Below, piece by piece: positions 1 to 6,318 of a stretch of DNA of 20,374 nucleotides. Each line of letters starts with the position of its first letter. The stretch's first letter is position 1. Source of the stretch: Paraktedonobacter sp035294465 (GTDB lineage: Bacteria; Chloroflexota; Ktedonobacteria; Ktedonobacterales; Ktedonobacteraceae). The notes beneath the pieces were generated by a model. That model ran no database searches. It was not told where the DNA came from and saw nothing but the letters and a program-made list of their open reading frames with translations. The stretch covers positions 1 to 20,374 of the forward strand of contig DATGKW010000177.1 of NCBI GenBank assembly GCA_035294465.1, given 5' to 3'. Position numbers and translations under genes: made by a program.

Positions 1-189
1 GGTGACAGCGGCGGCCCTGGCCTGATCCAGCAGAATTCCAGCCTCTTGTTGGCCGGTGTAAGTTCGTGGCAATATCAGGGCGGGAAGCCGCTGGGCCTCT
101 ATGGCTGCGTTGAGCACTATACGCGCGTCTCACGCTTTATCGATTGGATATATTCTACCTGCAGAATTCCTACCCATCACCAGATTTAG
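1..189 (+). CDS. Trypsin-like (S1 family) serine protease, C-terminal fragment
   Basis: The window opens inside this gene; only the last 62 codons and a TAG stop are present, in frame 1. The fragment begins with GDSGGP, the motif around the catalytic serine of chymotrypsin-clan proteases. It continues with a GVSSW segment, a Cys in YGCVEHYTRVS, and FIDWI, matching the usual trypsin ending (VSWG...GC...YTRVS.F..WI). The Cys after the GVSSW strand would pair with an upstream Cys not visible here. Such enzymes are normally secreted, but the signal peptide lies outside the window. The last ten residues form a short tail beyond the domain. The stop codon sits immediately before the ribosome-binding site and start cluster of the next gene, so the two may be cotranscribed. 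The domain call is firm; the substrate is unknown. Confidence 0.85.
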   Translation, partial: GDSGGPGLIQQNSSLLLAGVSSWQYQGGKPLGLYGCVEHYTRVSRFIDWIYSTCRIPTHHQI

Positions 190-200
190 AGGAGATGATG

Positions 201-653
201 ATGATGAATAGCGAACAGGAGAAAGCCAGGCTCTTACACCTGCACAACATCGCTCTGCAAGCCCACCTTGAGAAGGACGCCAGAGCCTTTCTGGCTGCCT
301 ATGCCTCCCAGTGGTATGATGTCCGCGTGACAGGAATCCGGCTTCGCACTAAAGAAGAAGCGTTGCCTGCCATCGAACAGTATTTCCGGCGGACGCATGT
401 ACATGACATCAGCGAGATTACTGCCCCAATCATCCACCTTTCCACAGATGCCAGCATGGCATGGGTGATCGGGGAAATGCGCGTGCGCGCTTCCCAGGAG
501 ACGACTGATGGGAAAGAGCAGGACTTCCCGTTCCGGTGCGCCTGGGTCTCTATCTATGAAAAACGTGAGGGAGAATGGGCACAAGTGGTCGATGCATCCT
601 CCTTCCAGTTCCAGGCAAATGACGAGGACAGCAGAAAGGGAGTGAACTCATAA
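201..653 (+). CDS. NTF2/SnoaL-like (DUF4440-type) small protein
   Basis: The product has about 150 residues and the pattern of the NTF2-like cone fold. An N-terminal helix (EKARLLHLHNIALQAHLEKD) and a second helix (ARAFLAAYA) are followed by EEALPAIEQYFRR, then alternating strands ending in FRCAWVSIYEKREGEWAQVVDASS. Members act as small ligand-binding or isomerase-like domains, so no specific function can be given. The start is ambiguous: four ATG codons in tandem (195-206) follow GAGGAG (189-194). Only the third and fourth (201, 204) leave usual spacing, so 201 is reported. An ATG at 144 would give a 169-residue form overlapping the protease gene by 46 bases and is less likely. The gene starts directly after the protease stop. 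Confidence 0.75.
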   Translation: MMNSEQEKARLLHLHNIALQAHLEKDARAFLAAYASQWYDVRVTGIRLRTKEEALPAIEQYFRRTHVHDISEITAPIIHLSTDASMAWVIGEMRVRASQETTDGKEQDFPFRCAWVSIYEKREGEWAQVVDASSFQFQANDEDSRKGVNS

Positions 654-797
654 GCGACTTGATCTTAGAGAGTGAAGGACTTGTCGGTGCAGAAGAACAA
701 ACTCCGCCCGGTCAAACATCAAACGCCTGATCAGCTTATCTCCAGGGCTGCGTCAGATTCGACAAAAAACAAGACAAACATTCATTAGGAAAGACGT

Positions 798-1706
798 ATG
801 CGCTTTATTTTCTGCTCAGATTACTGGAATCCTCTCGCTCCCGATTCAGCCTATGAAGACGAAGTAAACGCTGTGCAAAAACTTGGCCTCTCTTACTCGC
901 TGATCGACTTTGAGGTATTGGTAGAGCAAGGGGACGCAGAGCGATCAGTTCGCCGGGTAGAGCCTGCAAATGTTGAAGAAACAGCGGTCTATCGCGGTTG
1001 GATGCTCAAACCACAGATGTATGAACGACTCTACCACGCTCTGAGGGAAAAGGGGCTTGCGCTGATTAATACGCCAGAGGCTTATAAGCACTGCCATTAC
1101 TTGCCGGAGGTTTATCCGGTCCTTGCTGGTTTCACACCGGCCTCAACCTGGCTCAGAACAGGCCCCGAAGTTTCTATGGATGAAGTGATGGCTATGCTAC
1201 AGCCGTTTGGGAATAAGCCCATGATCGTCAAGGATTTTGTCAAATCCAGGAAGCACGAGTGGCACGAGGCTTGCTATATCCAGTCAGCGGCGAATCGAGT
1301 TGAGGTTGAACGCGTAGTCAGGCGTTTTATACAACTTCAGGGCAGAGAACTGAATGAAGGACTGGTTTTTCGTGAGTTCGTTGAATTCGAGCCATTGACG
1401 ACACATCCAAGGAGCGGCCTGCCTTTGTCCAGGGAATACCGACTGTTTGTCCTGGACGGCCAGATCATCTTCGTGACGCCGTATTGGGAAGAGGGCGATT
1501 ACACCACAGGTGAAGCGCCACCTCTTGATCCTTTTCGCGAGATCGCACAAAAGATCAAGAGTCGCTTCTGCACTATGGATGTTGCAAGAAAAATGGATGG
1601 TACCTGGACCATCGTTGAGCCTGGCGACGGTCAGGTAGCAGGCTTGCCAGCACATGCTGATAGAGAGGCATTCTATCGGGCGCTGGCTAACGGATTGAGG
1701 CAATAG
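798..1706 (+). CDS. ATP-grasp domain protein (R2K/DUF4343-like)
   Basis: A 302-residue protein with an ATP-grasp layout. The N-terminal preATP-grasp half (1-110) contains VYRGWMLK and INTPEAYKHCHYLP. Candidate nucleotide-binding lysines lie in MIVKDFVKSRKHEW (K145, K149). A central LVFREFVEFEPL segment is followed by EYRLFVLDGQI (213-222) and a C-terminal acidic, metal-binding-like stretch WTIVEPGDGQVAGLP (270-284). The pattern matches uncharacterised R2K-type ATP-grasp proteins, which are presumed to ligate a carboxylate to an amine. The substrate is not predictable. AGGAAAG lies about 5 nt before the ATG. The gene stands alone, 144 nt after the NTF2-like gene, and its stop codon lies within a 12-bp inverted repeat that may terminate transcription. 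It is not close to LysX in sequence. Confidence 0.8.
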   Translation: MRFIFCSDYWNPLAPDSAYEDEVNAVQKLGLSYSLIDFEVLVEQGDAERSVRRVEPANVEETAVYRGWMLKPQMYERLYHALREKGLALINTPEAYKHCHYLPEVYPVLAGFTPASTWLRTGPEVSMDEVMAMLQPFGNKPMIVKDFVKSRKHEWHEACYIQSAANRVEVERVVRRFIQLQGRELNEGLVFREFVEFEPLTTHPRSGLPLSREYRLFVLDGQIIFVTPYWEEGDYTTGEAPPLDPFREIAQKIKSRFCTMDVARKMDGTWTIVEPGDGQVAGLPAHADREAFYRALANGLRQ

Positions 1707-1728
1707 CAGGCTTTCTTTGCCTCAATCC
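1692..1728. terminator. Perfect 12-bp inverted repeat over the ATP-grasp stop codon
   Basis: GGATTGAGGCAA (1692-1703) and its exact complement TTGCCTCAATCC (1717-1728) flank a 13-nt loop that contains the TAG stop. The hairpin lies between convergent genes and could stop transcription from either side. No clear U tract follows on either strand, so intrinsic termination is only probable. Confidence 0.45.
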
Positions 1729-1752
1729 TACATCCGTAGCTTATCAGATACA

Positions 1753-1992
1753 TCAGGAGCGAGGGCCAATCTGGACGGGCGAGGAGTACTGGAATTCCAG
1801 CCCGGTTGCTCCGCAGTTCCTGCATTCCTCTGGAAGGCTTCCCGCGTGAACCATACCACAGCCTGTACAGATCCAGCAATGGGCAAGAGGCGCTTCCTGC
1901 ACGTGCTGCTCGAAACGATAGAGGGCCGCATCAGCTAAAAGGCCTGTGTTTTCCGGCATGGTATGCTGGTGAGTAGTGTTATAGTTACCCAT
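1753..1992 (-). CDS. Small rubredoxin-like / zinc-ribbon protein
   Basis: A 79-residue protein whose C-terminal half carries a rubredoxin-like knuckle pair, CWICTGCGMVH (C42, C45) and PEECRNCGA (C57, C60). This is the arrangement at the C-terminus of rubrerythrins, there binding iron or zinc. An extra Cys (C39) precedes the first pair. The N-terminal 35 residues are His- and polar-rich with a short helix (LLADAALYRFEQHV) and lack a four-helix ferritin-like domain, so this is not a rubrerythrin. The ATG is well supported by GGAGG 6 nt upstream. The gene faces the ATP-grasp gene (46 nt apart) and lies downstream of the lysine operon on the same strand across 265 nt, so it probably has its own promoter, though none was clear. 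An electron-transfer or structural zinc role is possible. Confidence 0.75.
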   Translation of the reverse strand: MGNYNTTHQHTMPENTGLLADAALYRFEQHVQEAPLAHCWICTGCGMVHAGSLPEECRNCGATGLEFQYSSPVQIGPRS

Positions 1993-2257
1993 CGATAACC
2001 TCCTGATTATCTCTAGCGCCTACCGCACCAGTTCCTGGCACAGCGACGTGCTTTCCCTGATAACGCATTCATTCTGGCAGTCATCCGCTCTCAAAGAGCG
2101 CCACTGGAACACAACTTCAGAGAGCACAATTCAAGTCTAACCGGAGTCGCTTGCTTTTGTCCATGAATTGCAATAGCGATTCTCGATGGTTTCTATCAGT
2201 AGATTGTTATATAATACGACTTCCTCTCCCACCTATCCTTTCCCTGATACCAGACTT

Positions 2258-3352
2258 CTAGAATAGCTCCTTGCGCACTGCCTCGATAAACTCACTTGTA
2301 CTGGCAGTTCCACCCTGGTCGGCGGTCAGCACTTTGCCCTGGCGATAGACGCGGGCGATAGCATCCTCCAGGCGCTGCTTCTCAGGCATGTAGCTCAGAT
2401 AGTCAAGCAGGAGCGCGCCGGTGAGCAGCATAGCAGTTGGATTGATAACGTTCTTTCCAGCCAGATCAGGCGCAGACCCATGCACCGGCTCAAAATAGGC
2501 GTAGTCTTCGCCATAACAGACGCTTGGGGCTAGGCCCAGGCCGCCAATGCAGCCCGCAGCCATATCGGCCAGGATATCGCCATGCTCGTTGTTGAGCACA
2601 ACTACATCCAGCGTCTCCGGTTCGGCTACCATACGGCGAGCGAGATCGTCGATCAAGAATTCCTGGTAGGTCAGACCGGCTCTGGCCTCGACCATCTCGC
2701 GCACGATCTGGCGAAAGCGCCCATCCGTGCGCGGCTGAATCGAGTATTTGGCCCCCAGCGTAATGCAGCCGGGGTAGCCAATCGATTGGCGCTCATAGGC
2801 AACGTGAATAGCAGTTTGCGCCACGCGGCGAATTTGCTCATCTGTGCAGACGCGCACAGCATAGGCACCCTGCTCACCTGGCCTGGGCGGCAGGTACCAG
2901 CTCTTGCTGCTTGGCAGCGCAGCCAGTTCGCTTAGATCACCTTCACGCGGCGGGTAGAGACCTTCCAGGTTATCGCGCACGATCACATAATCAATGCGTT
3001 CGGGATGACCCAGAGGACTACGGTAGCCCTGCCGCCAGCGAATGGGCCGCACATTAACGGCGGTCTGCATGCCCCAGCGCAAATGCCAGAGTACCGGCCT
3101 GCTCGGCCCACCGCTCGCGCCAAAGAAGGTGCAATCCGCTGCGCTGATGGCCTGGCGCGTCTCTTTAGGAAACGGATCGCCATATTGCTCTTCCGCAGCT
3201 TTTCCGCTCAGCGCCTCGTGAAAGCGAATGCCGGGCACCAGCTCATGCAGAAGCTCCACAGTGGGATACACGACCTCCGGGGCCGCGTCGTCGCCGGCAA
3301 TGACGCAGACCAGCGGCCCATCGGTGCAGTTATGTCCATGTCGAAAATTCAT
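2258..3352 (-). CDS. Homoisocitrate dehydrogenase (isocitrate/isopropylmalate dehydrogenase family)
   Basis: Predicted to oxidatively decarboxylate homoisocitrate to 2-oxoadipate, the last carbon-chain step before alpha-aminoadipate. The 364-residue protein shows beta-decarboxylating dehydrogenase motifs: an arginine-bearing LRWGMQTAVNVRP segment (91-103), YVIVRDNLEGLY (122-133), a catalytic-type lysine in TLGAKYSIQ (K202), metal-binding aspartates near D235 and in GDILAD (D259, D263), and the cofactor segment EPVHGSAPDLAGK (288-300). Two oddities are visible. The usual H-K-A-N around the lysine reads A-K-Y-S, and there are about 14 extra N-terminal residues. Assignment to homoisocitrate rather than isopropylmalate or isocitrate rests mainly on its place as last gene of the lysine operon. 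Its ATG overlaps the stop of the homoaconitase small-subunit gene by 4 nt. Confidence 0.85.
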   Translation of the reverse strand: MNFRHGHNCTDGPLVCVIAGDDAAPEVVYPTVELLHELVPGIRFHEALSGKAAEEQYGDPFPKETRQAISAADCTFFGASGGPSRPVLWHLRWGMQTAVNVRPIRWRQGYRSPLGHPERIDYVIVRDNLEGLYPPREGDLSELAALPSSKSWYLPPRPGEQGAYAVRVCTDEQIRRVAQTAIHVAYERQSIGYPGCITLGAKYSIQPRTDGRFRQIVREMVEARAGLTYQEFLIDDLARRMVAEPETLDVVVLNNEHGDILADMAAGCIGGLGLAPSVCYGEDYAYFEPVHGSAPDLAGKNVINPTAMLLTGALLLDYLSYMPEKQRLEDAIARVYRQGKVLTADQGGTASTSEFIEAVRKELF

Positions 3353-3837
3353 CGTAGCGTTCCTTCTAAACGAATGTATTCCAGGATGCCACCCGCCTGC
3401 ACGATGCGCGCTACAAAGGGGTCCAGCGGCTCAGATTGGAAAGTCTGCCCGGTTGTGAGATTGGATATCTGGCCGCGTTCCAGATCTACCTCGACTTGAT
3501 CACCATCACTGCTAGCCAGTACAGCCTCCTCGCAGACCAGCACAGGCAGGCCAATATTGACGGCGTTGCGGTAAAAGATGCGTGCGAAGCTGCGTGCAAT
3601 GACCACGCGCACCTTGCAGCCCAGGATGGCTGCGGGCGCGTGTTCGCGCGAGGAGCCGCAGCCAAAGTTATGCCCTGCCATGATGACGTCGCCTGGCTGC
3701 ACCTCCTGAGCAAACGCAGGCAGCACCTCGCACAAGCAATGCTTCGCCAGCTGCGCCCGGTCGGTGGTGACGTTATAGCGTCCAGGAATAATTACGTCGG
3801 TATTGACATTATCGCCAAGCTTCCAGATTCGGCTCAT
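3349..3837 (-). CDS. lysU: Homoaconitase small subunit
   Basis: This 162-residue swivelling domain of the aconitase/isopropylmalate isomerase family pairs with the large subunit to convert homocitrate to homoisocitrate through cis-homoaconitate. Visible motifs are GDNVNTDVIIPGRY (8-21), the substrate-loop region, and GHNFGCGSSREHAP (55-68), the family signature with the active-site Ser/Arg cluster. The loop after PGRY reads NVTT, unlike the YLVY type typical of isopropylmalate isomerases. That is compatible with a longer substrate but not proof. AGGAGA lies about 6 nt before the ATG, 40 nt after the large-subunit stop. The stop overlaps the dehydrogenase start (ATGA), indicating coupled translation. 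LeuD is the main alternative; the operon context favours LysU. Confidence 0.9.
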   Translation of the reverse strand: MSRIWKLGDNVNTDVIIPGRYNVTTDRAQLAKHCLCEVLPAFAQEVQPGDVIMAGHNFGCGSSREHAPAAILGCKVRVVIARSFARIFYRNAVNIGLPVLVCEEAVLASSDGDQVEVDLERGQISNLTTGQTFQSEPLDPFVARIVQAGGILEYIRLEGTLR

Positions 3838-3877
3838 GATTTTCTCCTGTCGACGGGTATTGTACTACACACAGCAT

Positions 3878-5128
3878 TTACAGATATTCGCGTGGATCGG
3901 TAATATGGCCAGTCAGCGCCGAGGCGGCTACGGTAGCGGGACTGCCCAGGTAGATCTCTGCTGTTGGATCGCCCATGCGCCCGGTAAAGTTGCGGTTCAT
4001 GGTGGTCAATGCGCGCTCGCCAGGAGCCAGGACGCCGAAATGTCGCCCGATACATGGCCCGCAGCCGGGAGTGCCTACTGAGGCTCCGGCCTCGATGAAG
4101 GTTTCGATATAGCCCCGGCGCAGCGCTTCTAACTGGACTTCGCGCGAGGCCGGAATAACCACCATGCGCGTCTCTGGATGAATGCGCCGCCCCTTGAGAA
4201 TGCTCGCGGCCACGGCCAGATCGTCCAGGCGCCCATTCGTGCAGGTCCCCAGAAAAACCTGGTCTACTTTGATCGATTCGACCTCCGTTACTGGCACAAC
4301 ATTATTTACATCTGGAGGGCAAGCGACTAACGGCGGCAGGTTGCTGGCATCGATTTCAAAGACTTTCTCGTAGTGGGGATCACGAGCTTTGAGCATGGGA
4401 TACTCTTTATCAGTGCGTCCACGTAGCCACTCGCGCGTCTTCTCATCAGCCGCGACCAGCCCGGCCTTGCCGCCCATCTCGATAGCCATATTGCAGAAAG
4501 TGAAGCGCTCGCTGATCGAGAAGTTCTCGACCAGTTCCCCGGTAAATTCGATAGCCCGGTAGTTAGCTCCATCCACGCCCACACGGCGCACCATTTCCAA
4601 CGTCACATCTTTGGCGAAGACCCCCGGCTGCAAGCGACCTGTCAAATGCACATTGATCGTCGTGGGCACGCGGAACCAGGCCCGCCCGGTGGCATAGGCC
4701 ACGCCAATGTCGGTCGAACCCATACCTGTGCCAAACGCGCCGAACGCGCCATAGCTGCAACTGTGACTATCCGCACCGATGATGATCGAGCCGGGCGTGA
4801 CAAAGCCCATCTCCGGCATGACCTGGTGACAGATGCCCTGCTGGAGAATTTCTAAACCCTGCTCACGGGCAAAATTGCGTGTCTGCCGATGCAGGCTGGC
4901 CGCCTGGATAGTAGCTGCTGGAATGATGTGATCAAAGATCAGGTGTGAGCGTTGCCGGTCAAAGACTTTGCCGCCGGTCAGGTCCGCCAGCTTGCGAAAC
5001 GCTTCAATAGCCAGCGGCGTCGTTGTATCGTGGCTCATCACATGATCAACTTCAACAACGACGGTTTCGCCCGCCTTGACAGGACGCCCCAGCTTGTAGC
5101 TAAAAATCTCTTCGGTTAATGTTCCCAT
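3878..5128 (-). CDS. lysT: Homoaconitase large subunit
   Basis: A 416-residue catalytic subunit of the two-subunit aconitase/isopropylmalate isomerase family, normal in length. The three cysteines expected to hold the [4Fe-4S] cluster are visible: C296 in FLGTCTNGR, and C356 and C359 in GTPGCGPCIG. Other family signatures are VDHVMSHD (27-34), DHIIPA (66-71) and GADSHSCSYGAFGAFGTGMGS (118-138). With LysU it carries out dehydration and rehydration of homocitrate to homoisocitrate. LeuC-type isomerases are very similar, and the assignment to homoaconitase is from context: homocitrate synthase lies directly upstream and all flanking genes are lysine genes. A GAGGAA ribosome-binding site precedes the ATG. 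The gap from the synthase stop is 35 nt and the gap to lysU is 40 nt. Confidence 0.9.
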   Translation of the reverse strand: MGTLTEEIFSYKLGRPVKAGETVVVEVDHVMSHDTTTPLAIEAFRKLADLTGGKVFDRQRSHLIFDHIIPAATIQAASLHRQTRNFAREQGLEILQQGICHQVMPEMGFVTPGSIIIGADSHSCSYGAFGAFGTGMGSTDIGVAYATGRAWFRVPTTINVHLTGRLQPGVFAKDVTLEMVRRVGVDGANYRAIEFTGELVENFSISERFTFCNMAIEMGGKAGLVAADEKTREWLRGRTDKEYPMLKARDPHYEKVFEIDASNLPPLVACPPDVNNVVPVTEVESIKVDQVFLGTCTNGRLDDLAVAASILKGRRIHPETRMVVIPASREVQLEALRRGYIETFIEAGASVGTPGCGPCIGRHFGVLAPGERALTTMNRNFTGRMGDPTAEIYLGSPATVAASALTGHITDPREYL

Positions 5129-5163
5129 TGCTTCCTCTCGCTTTCTTGTGTGTGAAACCTTCT

Positions 5164-6318
5164 CTATCCGCGCTCGACCGGCACCTCTGCGCGCAACTGC
5201 ACGTACCAGGTTCGCATAAAGGTATCGACTTCATCCATACTGAGTGCGCCAGCCTCAGCCCTGGCTTTGAGCGCGCAAGTCAATTGACCGATCTCCTCAT
5301 CGCTCAGATGCATACCAAGTTCACGAGCACGCTGGCCTACGGCGTGCCGCCCGGTGTAGCGTGAGCCAATGTCGAGCCGCCGATCCAGTCCAAAGTCGCC
5401 GGGGTTGAGTGCCTCGTAAGCTCGCGGGTTGCGCAACACGGCTCTGGTATGTACGCCAGCGCGGTGGGTAAAGGCGCCGGGCGCGGTAATCGGCATATTG
5501 AAAGGAATATGTACGTTCAAGCAGTCCGCGACATAGTGATCGAGCGCGGCCAGTTGCCCTAGATTGTAGCCCTCCAGTAATTCGGGATGGTGGATGTAAA
5601 GTTGCGCAATTAAGCCGCTCAGGGGAGCGATGCCATTGCGCTCGCCGATGCCCAGCACGGTAACGTCCAGGCAGTCCGCGCCTCCCTCCAGGGCTGCGAC
5701 AGTGTTAGCCAGCGCGCAGCCGGTGTCGTTATGCCCGTGAAATTCGATGCCCACGCCGGGATAGCGCTCGTGGCAAAGCCGCACCAGTTGCTCCACTTGG
5801 CGTGGCCTGGCAATACCTACGGTATCGGGCAGGCCAATACGTTCGACTCCAGCCTCAACTACGGCATCAAACACGGTCAGCAGATCGACCAGATCGCTGC
5901 GAAAGGCGTCTTCTGCAGAGAAACGCACGTAGCGACCGGCGGCCCGCACCAGCTTAATCAGAGGAAGGGCGTCGTTCAGGATCTGCTCGATGCCTCGCCC
6001 GTGACCATGTTCGCGCAGTTCTGGCGAGGTGCCATAGAAAAGGTTTAGTCCGGCCACCGGCGTCTCCAGCGCCGCGCGCACGTCGGCTTCAACACAGCGG
6101 ACATGAGCAACGATGCGCGCGCGAAGCTTCAATGCACAAAGCTGCTCGATTGCCCCACGCGTTTCGGGCGAGGCGATAGGCGACGGCACCTCAATCATGC
6201 CCACGCCAATTGCGTCAAGCTGACGCGCGATGGCCAGGCGTTGTTCCTGGCGAAAATAGGCTCCGGTAAATTGTTCGCCTTCACGCAGGGTAGTATCAAG
6301 AATGGTCAGTTGACTCAT
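5164..6318 (-). CDS. lysS: Homocitrate synthase
   Basis: The first committed enzyme of the AAA pathway, condensing acetyl-CoA with 2-oxoglutarate. The 384-residue protein starts with the DRE-TIM metallolyase signature LDTTLREGEQF (7-17, with D8, R12, E13). It has the metal-binding HGHND (H194, H196) in IEFHGHNDTG, RFSAEDAFRSD (132-142) and GIGERNG (223-229), then a C-terminal extension of about 120 residues. LREGEQF is typical of homocitrate synthases, while isopropylmalate and citramalate synthases more often read LRDGEQ. Together with the operon context this supports the call. No long LeuA-type regulatory dimer domain is evident at this length. Lysine feedback on such enzymes is known but cannot be read here. 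The ATG overlaps the upstream lysJ-lysK stop by 4 nt (ATGA). Confidence 0.9.
   Translation of the reverse strand: MSQLTILDTTLREGEQFTGAYFRQEQRLAIARQLDAIGVGMIEVPSPIASPETRGAIEQLCALKLRARIVAHVRCVEADVRAALETPVAGLNLFYGTSPELREHGHGRGIEQILNDALPLIKLVRAAGRYVRFSAEDAFRSDLVDLLTVFDAVVEAGVERIGLPDTVGIARPRQVEQLVRLCHERYPGVGIEFHGHNDTGCALANTVAALEGGADCLDVTVLGIGERNGIAPLSGLIAQLYIHHPELLEGYNLGQLAALDHYVADCLNVHIPFNMPITAPGAFTHRAGVHTRAVLRNPRAYEALNPGDFGLDRRLDIGSRYTGRHAVGQRARELGMHLSDEEIGQLTCALKARAEAGALSMDEVDTFMRTWYVQLRAEVPVERG

Noticed and set aside
2086..2100. Hairpin CGCTCT/AGAGCG as a lysine operon terminator
   Set aside because: It lies about 160 nt after the last gene and has no U tract on the minus strand. No convincing operon terminator was found.
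3878..5128. Leucine pathway assignment (leuC/leuD/leuB) for the isomerase and dehydrogenase genes
   Set aside because: Homocitrate synthase and the LysW genes are in the same operon behind lysine T-boxes, so homoaconitase and homoisocitrate dehydrogenase are more likely.
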